Below are positions 1 to 7,634 of a stretch of 11,116 bases of DNA, piece by piece. The stretch is from an uncultured Phascolarctobacterium sp. (GTDB lineage Bacteria > Bacillota > Negativicutes > Acidaminococcales > Acidaminococcaceae). The stretch's first letter is position 1. The number at the start of each line of letters is the position of its first letter. The notes below the pieces were generated by a model that searched no databases, was not told where the DNA came from, and worked only from the letters and a program-made list of their open reading frames with translations. Where the stretch lies: assembly GCA_934234275.1 (NCBI GenBank), contig CAKQHU010000030.1, positions 1-11,116 on the forward strand, given 5' to 3'. The position numbers were made by a program, and so were the translations under genes.

Positions 1-2
1 AT

Positions 3-1220
3 GGTCAGGATATTTATACAACGCAGGTCAAGGGCAATATGAAAACCGGCGATATCTGGCTGCTGGAGGGTGGCAAGTTGGTAGAAGGTGCCAGCGAAAC
101 ACAGGCTGCCTGGGGCCATTATAATTTTAACAATAAAACCGGTGAAATGAAAAAATTGACCGGTAAGAACGGCAAAGATTTCTTTGCTGCGCCTCATGCC
201 GAAATTTATCCTGATAAGATGGTTCTTGATGAGGGAGGTTCTACGAGCCGTTGTCCCGCAGTAAAGCATCCTAAATGTCTGGAAATCAAGGCGCAGACCT
301 TTGAAATTTATCCTCATGATAAAATGGTAGCGCGTGACGTAAAGGTTTTTGTACGCGGCAAGCATATCTATTCCCGTGATTATTGGGAAAACAGCCTGAC
401 GGAAAAATCCAAGGAACGTATTCTGCCGCATATCGGCTTTAAGGACAGCGACAAGGGTACCTATGTCAATCTTTCGTATGAGCGTCCTTTAGGAGATAAA
501 GATACAATTTATGCTGATTTAAATTATTACAGCAAGGCCGGCTATAAGCCTGTTTACGGTTTGGAGCATAACGAGCGCAACTTTAAGGTTACCTATGAAA
601 ACGGCTGGTATGAGGATGATGATGAATGGGTAGAGAAGCAGAACAACATCCGCTTTGACTATAAAAATCATCATATTGCACCAGGTCTTCCCTTATCCTA
701 CAGTGCTTACTTTGAACGAGGTTTGTGGAAGAATGATGATAGCGGACGTAAGAGCTGGCATACAGAATATGGTGCCTTCCTTAACCATGACCGCATTTAT
801 CTGTTCAACAGCAAAAATACCTCTTTGGATTTGACAATCGGCAAGAAATGGACACGTGAGAGTGCCGAGGATACTTTGCAGTCTACCAATGTTTATTATG
901 CAACCTTAGGTCAGAAAATCAGTCCGCATTGGAATACCTGGGTTGGCTATTATCGTGAAGATTTTACGACAGATGTATTTACCTACGATCAGCCTGATAT
1001 GGCAAAAGAGCTGCGCAATGGTCTGCAATACATTATGGATGACAAGAACAGCTTTACCATTGTCAACCGTTATGATTTAGACCAAAAGGAAAACTATGAA
1101 ACAAGATACAGCTGGACGCATAAGTTCTGCTGCTGGCAGCTTTCCTTGATTTACAAGCATAGAGATACTAATGATAAAGACAGTGCATTTGAAGCTAAGT
1201 TTGATTTTGTAAACTGGTAA
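3..1220 (+). CDS. lptD: LptD/OstA-like outer-membrane LPS assembly protein (3' part)
   Basis: LptD, with the lipoprotein LptE, inserts LPS into the outer leaflet of the outer membrane. The reading frame is open from base 3, before the first in-frame ATG at 39, so the true start lies upstream of the window; 405 codons are visible. The first ~130 residues look like the OstA/LptA-type periplasmic domain, with repeated short strands such as AEIYPDKMVLD and FEIYPHDKMVARDVKVFV. The rest alternates polar and aromatic residues like a beta-barrel and ends in FDFVNW, with the aromatic terminal residue typical of outer-membrane proteins. Two cysteines lie in the N-terminal part (codons at 252 and 276) and an adjacent Cys-Cys pair lies near the C-terminus (1128-1133), recalling the disulfide cysteines of E. 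coli LptD. The stop is 11 bases before gmhA, so it probably heads or sits within the heptose operon. LptD identity is inferred from motifs; another OstA-family barrel is the alternative. Confidence 0.72.
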   Translation, partial: GQDIYTTQVKGNMKTGDIWLLEGGKLVEGASETQAAWGHYNFNNKTGEMKKLTGKNGKDFFAAPHAEIYPDKMVLDEGGSTSRCPAVKHPKCLEIKAQTFEIYPHDKMVARDVKVFVRGKHIYSRDYWENSLTEKSKERILPHIGFKDSDKGTYVNLSYERPLGDKDTIYADLNYYSKAGYKPVYGLEHNERNFKVTYENGWYEDDDEWVEKQNNIRFDYKNHHIAPGLPLSYSAYFERGLWKNDDSGRKSWHTEYGAFLNHDRIYLFNSKNTSLDLTIGKKWTRESAEDTLQSTNVYYATLGQKISPHWNTWVGYYREDFTTDVFTYDQPDMAKELRNGLQYIMDDKNSFTIVNRYDLDQKENYETRYSWTHKFCCWQLSLIYKHRDTNDKDSAFEAKFDFVNW

Positions 1221-1231
1221 TGAGGTAGAAA

Positions 1232-1795
1232 ATGAGAGAGATTATTAAGCAACGCTTTCTGGACCATCTGCAGGTGGCAAATGCTGTGATGAACAGTGAT
1301 ATCCTGGCACAGATTGAGCGCATTGCTGTAGAAGTAAAAAAGGCGTTGGCCAATGGCAACAAGGTTTTGTTCTGCGGCAACGGCGGCAGTGCCGCTGACA
1401 GCCAGCATCTGGCTGCCGAGTTTGTAGGCCGCTTTCAAAAGGAACGCGCCGGTCTGCCTGCTATCGCACTGACGGTAGATACCTCCATTCTGACTGCTGT
1501 CGGCAACGATTACGGCTATGATAAGGTTTTTGTGCGTCAGGTGCAGGCGCTCGCACGTCCCGGTGATGTGCTGGTAGGCATTTCTACTAGCGGCAACAGC
1601 GCTAATGTTGTGGAAGCTGTTGAGCTGGCCAAGAGCATGGGGGTTTTCTGCGTAGGCATGACGGCTGAGGGCGGCGGCAAAATGAAGCTGCTGTGCGACG
1701 AATGCATCGCTGTGCCGGCGAAGGTTACTGCCCGTGCGCAGGAAATGCATATTTTGATAGGCCACATTTTATGTGAGCTGGTGGATGGTGAATAA
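1232..1795 (+). CDS. gmhA: Phosphoheptose isomerase (sedoheptulose 7-phosphate isomerase)
   Basis: GmhA converts sedoheptulose 7-phosphate into D-glycero-D-manno-heptose 7-phosphate, the first committed step of ADP-heptose synthesis in the cytoplasm. The 187-residue product has the normal family length and a SIS sugar-isomerase fold. Visible motifs are [17 protein letters not shown] at residues 48-64 and the phosphate-binding STSGNS at 118-123. The four residues that bind zinc and catalyse in characterised GmhA enzymes (His61, Glu65, Gln172, His180) have counterparts here at H59, E63, Q170 and H178 with the same spacing, so the enzyme should be active. The ATG at 1232 follows a GAGGT ribosome site at 1222-1226. 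The gene sits 11 bases after the lptD-like stop, and its end overlaps the start of hldE. Confidence 0.96.
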   Translation: MREIIKQRFLDHLQVANAVMNSDILAQIERIAVEVKKALANGNKVLFCGNGGSAADSQHLAAEFVGRFQKERAGLPAIALTVDTSILTAVGNDYGYDKVFVRQVQALARPGDVLVGISTSGNSANVVEAVELAKSMGVFCVGMTAEGGGKMKLLCDECIAVPAKVTARAQEMHILIGHILCELVDGE

Positions 1796-3275
1796 TTTGG
1801 CTGATTTAGCTGTAACAACTTTTTTAGCGGAACAGATTAAAAATGTACGCATTGCTGTTATCGGCGATGTGATGCTGGACAGATATTTTCAGGGTGAGGT
1901 TAAACGCATTTCTCCGGAAGCACCTGTACCGGTAACACGTATTACAAAGATAAATTCCGTGCTGGGCGGTGCGGCAAACGTTGCTGCCAATCTGGCACAT
2001 CTGGAATGCCAGGTTTTTATGGGCGGTGTGACAGGTGATGATGAAAACCGTCTGCTGCTGGAAAAGCTGATGGATGATGCAGGCATCAATCATCAGGGAC
2101 TGGTGAAAAGCAAACGCCGCAAGACTATTACCAAGCTGCGTGTTTTGGGCGGCAACCAGCAGATGCTGCGACTTGATTTTGAAGAAACCGGCGATTTGTT
2201 CCCCGAAGAAATCATAGAGCTGCGTCATTGGCTGGCAGGACTGCTTGATGAAGGCTTGGATGGAATTATTGTTTCCGATTATGCCAAGGGTGTCTGCTCG
2301 GATGATTTTTGCCAATGGGTGATTGCTCAGGGCAAGGCCTATGATATACCGGTGTTGATTGATCCTAAGGGAGCAGACTGGTCTAAGTATGACGGCTGTG
2401 ATTTTATTACGCCTAATTTAAAGGAAATGTGTGAGGCTGCAGGCTGTCAGCGTGAAAACTCTGATGAAGCAGTTGTCAGCATGGCGCAGGCTGCACGCGA
2501 AAAATTCCATATCAAAAATGTGGTTGTTACCCGCAGTGAGCGCGGCATGAGCCTGGTTAACGCTGAGCAGGTGCTGCACAGTCCTGCTACCGCCATTGAG
2601 GTGTTTGATGTTTCCGGTGCCGGTGATACGGTGGCGGCTACGCTTTTGGCAGGTGTTGCAGGCAAGCTTTCGCTGGCCGACGCTGTGTATATGGCGAACC
2701 GTGCTGCAGGCATTGTTGTGGCCAAGGTTGGCACTTATCCGGTGCACCGTGACGAGCTTTTGAAGGACCTGCTGACGGAGGAACGCAAGCAGGGACGTGG
2801 CTATCGCACGCTGAGCTGGCAGGAGATTGCTTCTCTGGCAGCAACCTGGAGAGCCTGCGGCGAAAAGATTGTGTTCACCAACGGCTGTTTCGATATTCTG
2901 CATGTTGGTCATGTGACCTATCTGGAGAAGGCGCGCAATCTCGGCAAGCATTTGATTGTCGGCCTGAATACGGACGCTTCCGTGCGTCGCCTGAAGGGTG
3001 AAACAAGACCTTTGGTGCATGAGCTGGACCGTGCGCGTGTGCTGGCTGCATTGGCCTGTGTAGATGCGGTGGTGCTGTTCGACCAGGATACTCCGACCGA
3101 GCTGATTGAAAAAATTCGTCCTGACATCCTCGTCAAGGGCGGAGATTACAAGCCTGAGGAGGTTGCCGGTCGTGAATACGCCGGCGAGGTGCGCATTATA
3201 GAATTTGAAGATGGTTATTCCACAACCGGTGTGGTGGAAAAGATTGCCAAAATGGTTAAGGAGGGCAAATTATGA
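1785..3275 (+). CDS. hldE: Bifunctional D-beta-D-heptose 7-phosphate kinase / heptose 1-phosphate adenylyltransferase
   Basis: HldE phosphorylates heptose 7-phosphate at C1 and, after GmhB removes the 7-phosphate, transfers AMP from ATP to give ADP-D-glycero-D-manno-heptose. Both domains are present. A PfkB/ribokinase domain spans about residues 20-325, with IGDVMLDRY near 26-34, SPEAPVPV near 43-50 and the anion-hole motif GAGD at 278-281 (D281 is the likely catalytic base). A nucleotidyltransferase domain starts near residue 355, with [12 protein letters not shown] and the HxGH motif at 373-376. The frame is open from a GTG at 1773, but the ATG at 1785 gives a 496-residue protein whose start fits E. 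coli HldE (477 residues) better; GTG at 1788 is also possible. From 1785 it overlaps gmhA by 11 bases and has only a weak GGTGG ribosome site, suggesting translational coupling. The stop overlaps the hldD start in an ATGA. Confidence 0.95.
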   Translation: MVNNLADLAVTTFLAEQIKNVRIAVIGDVMLDRYFQGEVKRISPEAPVPVTRITKINSVLGGAANVAANLAHLECQVFMGGVTGDDENRLLLEKLMDDAGINHQGLVKSKRRKTITKLRVLGGNQQMLRLDFEETGDLFPEEIIELRHWLAGLLDEGLDGIIVSDYAKGVCSDDFCQWVIAQGKAYDIPVLIDPKGADWSKYDGCDFITPNLKEMCEAAGCQRENSDEAVVSMAQAAREKFHIKNVVVTRSERGMSLVNAEQVLHSPATAIEVFDVSGAGDTVAATLLAGVAGKLSLADAVYMANRAAGIVVAKVGTYPVHRDELLKDLLTEERKQGRGYRTLSWQEIASLAATWRACGEKIVFTNGCFDILHVGHVTYLEKARNLGKHLIVGLNTDASVRRLKGETRPLVHELDRARVLAALACVDAVVLFDQDTPTELIEKIRPDILVKGGDYKPEEVAGREYAGEVRIIEFEDGYSTTGVVEKIAKMVKEGKL

Positions 3276-4246
3276 TTATCGTAACTGGTGGTGCCGGTTT
3301 TATCGGCAGTAATATTGTTAAAGGCTTAAATGACCGTGGTATTGATGACATTCTTGTTGTCGATAACCTGACCAACATGGTTAAATTCAAAAATATCCAA
3401 GGCCTGAAGGTTAAGGATTATATGGATAAGTATGCTTTCATGGATGCACTGAAGGCAGGCAAATTCAATCATGAGAAAATCGACGTTATTTTCCATGAGG
3501 GCGCTTGCTCCGATACAATGGAATATAACGGCAAATACATGATGGAAAACAACTTTGAGTATACCAAAAACGTGCTGCATTTCTGCCTCGACAGAAAGAT
3601 TCAGATGATGTATGCTTCTTCTGCTTCTACCTATGGCAGCGGTGCTCATGGTTTCCGTGAAGAGCCTGCCTGCGAGGAAGCACTGAATGTTTATGCTTTC
3701 TCCAAGCTGTTCTTCGATAACTATCTGCGCCGTCTGCTGCCGCAGGCACAAAGCCAGGTAGTAGGCCTGCGTTATTTCAACGTATATGGTCCGCAGGAAA
3801 ACCACAAAGGCAAAATGGCTTCCATGATTTACCAAATGTATAACCAATGGAAGGCAGAACATAAAGTTCGCCTGTTTGGCGAGTACGCAGGTTATGGCCC
3901 GGGCGAGCACACCCGTGACTTTGTGTATGTAAAGGACGTTGTTAAGGTAAACTTCTACTTCTGGGATCATCCGGAAATCAGCGGTATTTTTAACTGCGGT
4001 ACCGGCCATGCGCATCAGTTCAATACTCTGGCTAAGGCTGTGCTGAACCACTTTGGCAGCGGCGAGCTGGAATATGTACCGTTCCCTGAAGTACTGAAGG
4101 GTAAATACCAGAGCTTTACTGAAGCAGATGACACCAACCTTTTGGCAGCAGGCTATGACGGAGGCTTTACTCCGATTGAAGAGGCTGCCGAGGAATATTG
4201 CCAGCTTCTCGACAAGACCGGCGGTTATTACGTTTATGAAGGCTAA
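3272..4246 (+). CDS. hldD: ADP-L-glycero-D-manno-heptose 6-epimerase
   Basis: HldD inverts C6 of ADP-D-glycero-D-manno-heptose to give the L-glycero form used by heptosyltransferases. It is an NADP-dependent extended short-chain dehydrogenase/reductase that acts in the cytoplasm. The 324-residue product (E. coli 310) begins with the Rossmann motif TGGAGFIGSN (residues 5-14, glycines 6, 9 and 12). The active-site elements are SSASTYG at 116-122 and YAFSK, with Y141 and K145. A further lysine in the segment NHKGKMAS (K179) matches the second lysine/base region of the E. coli enzyme (Ser116, Tyr140, Lys144, Lys178). The ATG overlaps the hldE stop by four bases (ATGA at 3272-3275). An excellent AAGGAGGG site at 3258-3265, inside the end of hldE, fixes this start. 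Confidence 0.96.
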   Translation: MIIVTGGAGFIGSNIVKGLNDRGIDDILVVDNLTNMVKFKNIQGLKVKDYMDKYAFMDALKAGKFNHEKIDVIFHEGACSDTMEYNGKYMMENNFEYTKNVLHFCLDRKIQMMYASSASTYGSGAHGFREEPACEEALNVYAFSKLFFDNYLRRLLPQAQSQVVGLRYFNVYGPQENHKGKMASMIYQMYNQWKAEHKVRLFGEYAGYGPGEHTRDFVYVKDVVKVNFYFWDHPEISGIFNCGTGHAHQFNTLAKAVLNHFGSGELEYVPFPEVLKGKYQSFTEADDTNLLAAGYDGGFTPIEEAAEEYCQLLDKTGGYYVYEG

Positions 4247-4742
4247 GGCGGTATTTTTCGATAGAGATGGCGTGCTCAATGTTGATGTAGCCTATCTCTA
4301 CAAAATTGAGGACCTGCGCTGGATTGACGGTGCACGCGAGGCTGTGGCGTATCTGTCGCAGCTTGGCTATAAAATTTTTATTGTAACGAACCAAAGCGGT
4401 ATTGCGCGTGGTTATTATACAGTAGAGCAGATGAATGAGCTGCATGCTTATATGCAGCGTGAAATTACTGCGGCAGGCGGTAAAATAGAAAAAATCTATT
4501 ACTGCCCGCATCATCCCGAGGGCAGCGTGCCGGAATATACCGGTGTGTGCGACTGTCGCAAGCCCAAACCGGGAATGCTGCTGCAGGCGCTGGCAGAATA
4601 TGATATCGACAAGGAGCAGAGCTTCTTAGTCGGTGACAGCAAGCGCGATGTGGAGGCAGCGGAGGCTGCCGGTGTAGAAGGCTATCTTTACACGGGCGGC
4701 AATCTGCTGGATTTCGTAAAAAATATTGTAAGCGAGAGATGA
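4236..4742 (+). CDS. gmhB: D-glycero-beta-D-manno-heptose 1,7-bisphosphate 7-phosphatase
   Basis: GmhB removes the 7-phosphate of heptose 1,7-bisphosphate between the two HldE reactions. The 168-residue product is a HAD-superfamily phosphatase of the HisB-N/GmhB type. The nucleophile motif DRDGVLN carries D9 and D11; motif II is VTNQSGIARGYY; the lysine motif is RKPKPGM; motif IV is GDSKRD. The GmhB zinc site is present with C90, H92, C105 and C107, matching Cys92, His94, Cys107 and Cys109 of E. coli. The frame is open upstream to an ATG at 4128, but residues read from there are out of character. The ATG at 4236 puts the start directly before the AVFFDRDG strand, as in the family, and overlaps the hldD stop by 11 bases. 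The ribosome site is weak (GGCGG at 4220-4224), again suggesting coupling. Together with gmhA, hldE and hldD it completes the ADP-heptose pathway. Confidence 0.94.
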   Translation: MKAKAVFFDRDGVLNVDVAYLYKIEDLRWIDGAREAVAYLSQLGYKIFIVTNQSGIARGYYTVEQMNELHAYMQREITAAGGKIEKIYYCPHHPEGSVPEYTGVCDCRKPKPGMLLQALAEYDIDKEQSFLVGDSKRDVEAAEAAGVEGYLYTGGNLLDFVKNIVSER

Positions 4743-4744
4743 TA

Positions 4745-5788
4745 ATGGAGTATCGGAATATCCTGTTAATCAAAATGAGTTCTTTGGGTGATATCCTGCA
4801 CACTTTGCCCTTTGCGGCAGCGCTGCGCAAGCGTTATCCCAAGGCCAAAATCACCTGGCTGGTACATCCGCAGTTTGCCGGCTTTGTACCTGATCCGCCG
4901 GTGATTGACGAGGTACTTTATTTTGATAAGGTAAAATTTAATAAGCTGGGCTTCAGTGATAAGCTGAAATATTTTTGCGAAATGCGCTCTTTGCTGCACA
5001 GCAAACATTTTGACCTGGTGATAGATATGCAGGGCCTTTTCAAAAGTGCGGTATTGGCTGCTATCAGCGGCTGCGATAACCGCATCGGCTATTGCGAAAT
5101 GCGTGAGGGCAGCGGCTTTGTGAGCAAGGCGATTGGCGGCAGTCATAGCAAGGACCATGTTATTGAGCGCTATCTTGACGTAGCTCGTTATCTTGGTGCC
5201 AAGGTTGATTCGTTGGATGATGTGGAATTCCCAATGCCGGATTTAAGCAAGGAAACCGCTTCTGTGCAGCACAAGCTGCAGGAGGCCGGCTGGCAGGGCG
5301 GCGATTACGTTGTGATTGTTCCCGGTGCACGCTGGTGGACGAAGGAATGGCCGGTCGAGCATTATATCGAGCTGGCGAAAAAGCTTATAGCTGACGGTAC
5401 TGCTGTAGTGCTGGCAGGTGGTCCCGATGATGCTGTCAAGGGACAGAAGATTGCCGAAGGCGCAGCAAGCTCGCTGGTTATCGATTTGACGGGACAGACG
5501 AGCCTGCGTGAGCTGGCGGCACTGATTAAGGACTGCAGCTTCTATATCAGTGCGGATACCGGTCCGTTGCATTTTGCGGCGGCACTGAAAAAGCCGCTCG
5601 TGGCGATGTACGGCCCGACGAAGGCTGACCGCACCGGACCTTATGGCAGCAAAAATTCCACGGTACTGCTTTCACCGGCAAAGTGTGCAGGCTGCTTGAA
5701 GAAAAAATGCGATAACTGGCATTGTATGCATGATATAACGCCGGATATGGTCTATAAAATTTATCAGGAAAAGGTGGCAGAGGGCTGA
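4745..5788 (+). CDS. waaC: ADP-heptose:LPS heptosyltransferase, WaaC (heptosyltransferase I) type
   Basis: This family 9 glycosyltransferase (GT-B fold) would transfer L-glycero-D-manno-heptose from ADP-heptose to the Kdo-lipid A acceptor on the inner face of the cytoplasmic membrane. The N-terminal segment NILLIKMSSLGDILHTLPF closely resembles E. coli WaaC, where the Gly-Asp is important for catalysis. The C-terminal donor-site motif is SADTGPLHFAAALKKPLV, with D271, T272, G273 and H276, followed by AMYGPT. A cysteine set C-x2-C-x4-C-x4-C occurs at residues 314-327. An ATG at 4739 overlaps the gmhB stop in ATGA, but the GAGAG at 4734-4738 is six bases from the ATG at 4745, so I prefer 4745 (347 residues); the difference is two residues. 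WaaC rather than another GT9 is inferred from the N-terminal motif and from its position before a second GT9. Confidence 0.87.
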   Translation: MEYRNILLIKMSSLGDILHTLPFAAALRKRYPKAKITWLVHPQFAGFVPDPPVIDEVLYFDKVKFNKLGFSDKLKYFCEMRSLLHSKHFDLVIDMQGLFKSAVLAAISGCDNRIGYCEMREGSGFVSKAIGGSHSKDHVIERYLDVARYLGAKVDSLDDVEFPMPDLSKETASVQHKLQEAGWQGGDYVVIVPGARWWTKEWPVEHYIELAKKLIADGTAVVLAGGPDDAVKGQKIAEGAASSLVIDLTGQTSLRELAALIKDCSFYISADTGPLHFAAALKKPLVAMYGPTKADRTGPYGSKNSTVLLSPAKCAGCLKKKCDNWHCMHDITPDMVYKIYQEKVAEG

Positions 5789-6834
5789 TGGCACAAGCTG
5801 TAGAATTAAATGGCAAAAAAATATTGGTAACATTTTTGATGCATCTGGGAGACCTGACGCTGACCACGCCCTTTATCCATGCGCTGCGTAAGGCAGCGCC
5901 GGATGCACATATTACCTTTCTGGCGGATGAGAAGCTGAAGGATGTAGTGCTGCACAATCCGTATCTGGATGAGGTTATTACGATTGACAAGAAGGGCAAG
6001 GACAACAGCCTGCTGGCGCTGATGGCCTGTGCCCGCCGTCTGAGCAAGATGGACTTTGATGTGCTGATTAATCTGCATCCGAATGAGCGTTGCAGCTTTA
6101 TTGATGCTTTTACCAAAGTGAAATTGCGTTGCGGTACAACGCACACCATGTTCAAACCGCTTTGGGATGTGTTTACTCCGCTTAACCGCAAAATCCATGC
6201 GGCGGATATGTATCTTGATGTGCTGACGCAGCTTGGTGTGCAGAAGCTGGAGCATGACGGTCTGGAGATTTTCCCGAGCGAGGAATATAAGCAGCATGCA
6301 GAGGAATTCTGGCGCGAGCACGGTGTGTTCGCTTCGGATAAGCTGGTGGGCTTTAACATCGGCAGTGCTGTTGTTACCAAGCGCTGGGCGCCGGAGCGCT
6401 TTGCCAAGGTAGCGGATGTTCTTGCGGAAAAGGGCTATAAGCCTGTATTCTTTGGCGGTACGATGGACGAAGAAATGGTGCAGGAGGCTGTCAGCTTCAT
6501 GAAGACGACTCCTGTTGTTGCAACCGGTTGCTTCCGTATCGGCGAGCTGGCGGCGGCAATGCGTCGCTGCAGCCTGATTATCACCAACGACAGTGGTCCG
6601 ATGCATGTTGCTATCAGTCAGAAGGTGCCAATCGTGGCAATGTACGGTCCGTCCAGTCCGAAGCTGTACGGTCCTTATACTAAGGATGCAACGATTGTGA
6701 CGGCGTTGCCGCCTTGCCCCGGCTGTGCGGATGGCATGAAGCATAAGTGTGACGATATGCAATGTATGACACGTCTGACGGTGGAGCAGGTAGTGCAGGC
6801 TGCCGAGCAGATGTTGGAACAAAAGGAGAAATAA
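5788..6834 (+). CDS. LPS heptosyltransferase, WaaF/WaaQ-like (family 9 glycosyltransferase)
   Basis: This second GT9 enzyme has 348 residues and probably adds the next heptose to the inner core. The N-terminal motif is FLMHLGDLTLTTPFIHALRK, which is closer in style to WaaQ-type heptosyltransferases. The donor-site segment ITNDSGPMHVAISQKVPIV (D268, S269, G270, H273) followed by AMYGPSSP looks more like WaaF. I therefore do not assign a symbol: heptosyltransferase II is the likely role by position, heptosyltransferase III the alternative. A cysteine set C-x2-C-x7-C-x4-C lies at 310-326, parallel to the one in the preceding gene, so the two are probably paralogues from an old duplication. The ATG overlaps the preceding stop by one base (TGATG), which favours translational coupling. 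Confidence 0.85.
   Translation: MAQAVELNGKKILVTFLMHLGDLTLTTPFIHALRKAAPDAHITFLADEKLKDVVLHNPYLDEVITIDKKGKDNSLLALMACARRLSKMDFDVLINLHPNERCSFIDAFTKVKLRCGTTHTMFKPLWDVFTPLNRKIHAADMYLDVLTQLGVQKLEHDGLEIFPSEEYKQHAEEFWREHGVFASDKLVGFNIGSAVVTKRWAPERFAKVADVLAEKGYKPVFFGGTMDEEMVQEAVSFMKTTPVVATGCFRIGELAAAMRRCSLIITNDSGPMHVAISQKVPIVAMYGPSSPKLYGPYTKDATIVTALPPCPGCADGMKHKCDDMQCMTRLTVEQVVQAAEQMLEQKEK
6824..6828 (+). promoter_or_regulatory. Ribosome binding site that fixes a TTG start
   Basis: AGGAG lies inside the 3' end of the upstream heptosyltransferase gene, seven bases before the TTG at 6836. There is no ATG or GTG start as well placed, so this site decides the unusual start codon of the last LPS-operon gene. 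Confidence 0.75.
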
Positions 6835-6835
6835 A

Positions 6836-7480
6836 TTGAGTAAGCAAAGCATTATTACCGGTGAGGTTTTATTGCTGTGTGAAAGATTGGAGATGGCGCA
6901 GTTTATGCATGCCTATCTCCGGCATTTATTTAAGCAGGGTATCAGCTTGCCTAACATGCAGATTGTAAATTATCAGAGTATCGATAAGTTAGACTTGCTG
7001 ACTAAACGCCTTATACAGCTGAAAGGCAGAGAAATAGTGCGCAAAGCAGTATTCTTTGCCGACGCGGCTGATGAGCGCGGACGCCGTATGCAGAAATTTT
7101 TTGCAGTGCGTGACAATACTTTCTTTAGAGAAGTGGAGTATTGCACGCACTTTTTCTTTCCCGGCAAAAAATCTACTAAACGTTGGCAAAAAGGCTATCT
7201 GGAGGATATGCTGCTGCAATCGCTGCGACAGGAAAGCTCCGAATGCAGCGATTACTATAATCTTTATAATGTGAGTGCGGAATATCTGCAGACTGTAAAT
7301 TGCTGCCGTGGGCGTGAAAACGGATTGCTGAATTACAGCAGGCATTTATTGTATACATATTTCGCGGGCACCGACCGATATGTCGGCATGCGTCTTGGCG
7401 AGGCTGCTTTGGCAGGAGCCTTTGATCTCGAGCATCCCTGTTATGCTAGTCTTAAGGAATGCTTGCAAGGCTTAAACTAG
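6836..7480 (+). CDS. Protein of unknown function, possibly TOPRIM/DUF3226-like, last gene of the LPS operon
   Basis: I do not recognise this 214-residue protein with certainty. It starts at TTG (6836), one base after the preceding stop, with a well-placed AGGAG at 6824-6828, so it is a genuine operon member. No signal peptide or membrane segment is visible, so it is probably cytoplasmic. Several segments recall DUF3226/OLD-type TOPRIM proteins. These are a beta-strand ending in a glutamate (VLLLCE, E16), a strand with acidic residues followed by an Arg-rich helix (VFFADAADERGRR, D76 and D79), a FFFPG segment followed by KGYLEDMLLQSL (119-130, E123 and D124), and a C-terminal stretch YVGMRLGEAALAGAFDLEHP before a final helix. 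The expected aspartates after the first glutamate are not evident (RLEMAQF), so a catalytically altered member or a coincidental similarity are both possible. The role relative to LPS is unknown. Confidence 0.75.
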   Translation: MSKQSIITGEVLLLCERLEMAQFMHAYLRHLFKQGISLPNMQIVNYQSIDKLDLLTKRLIQLKGREIVRKAVFFADAADERGRRMQKFFAVRDNTFFREVEYCTHFFFPGKKSTKRWQKGYLEDMLLQSLRQESSECSDYYNLYNVSAEYLQTVNCCRGRENGLLNYSRHLLYTYFAGTDRYVGMRLGEAALAGAFDLEHPCYASLKECLQGLN

Positions 7481-7572
7481 AGCAGCAGAATGCGAGGTTA
7501 TCAAAATCACTTAATTGGTTTGTTATATCGTGCTAAAGTGTTAGCTTTACAGGCTATCGTCCTTTCTGAATT

Positions 7573-7600
7573 TTGGAAAAGCAAATAAATATGTTATAAT
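7573..7600 (+). promoter_or_regulatory. Sigma-70/SigA-type promoter with extended -10, for the symporter gene
   Basis: A perfect TATAAT at 7595-7600 is preceded by TGT at 7592-7594, giving an extended -10 (TGnTATAAT). A partial -35, TTGGAA, lies at 7573-7578 with a 16-base spacer. Transcription would start near 7607, leaving a leader of under 30 bases before the ATG at 7635, too short for a riboswitch. Confidence 0.8.
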
Positions 7601-7619
7601 TAACAAACAAACTAAAAAA

Positions 7620-7626
7620 GGGGGAG
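7620..7626 (+). promoter_or_regulatory. Ribosome binding site of the symporter gene
   Basis: GGGGGAG lies eight bases before the ATG at 7635 and, together with the promoter at 7573-7600, fixes the start of the symporter gene. Confidence 0.75.
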
Positions 7627-7634
7627 CAACATTT

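Noticed and set aside
4128..4235. Upstream extension of gmhB from an ATG at 4128
   Set aside because: It would overlap hldD by more than 100 bases and adds 36 residues with no resemblance to HAD phosphatases, whereas the ATG at 4236 gives the normal N-terminus.
5806..6852. Long antisense open frame (348 codons) opposite the second heptosyltransferase
   Set aside because: It lies entirely over a well-supported gene, its product shows no family motifs and is rich in His, Arg, Gln and Leu as expected of a codon-bias shadow. The same holds for the antisense frames at 3326-4279, 7809-8765 and 5547-6407.
7532..7545. GCTAA-AGTG-TTAGC hairpin after the LPS operon as a terminator
   Set aside because: The stem has only five mostly AT pairs, the following T run is three bases, and an alternative pairing TAAAG/CTTTA competes with it. 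No convincing terminator for the LPS operon is visible in 7481-7572.
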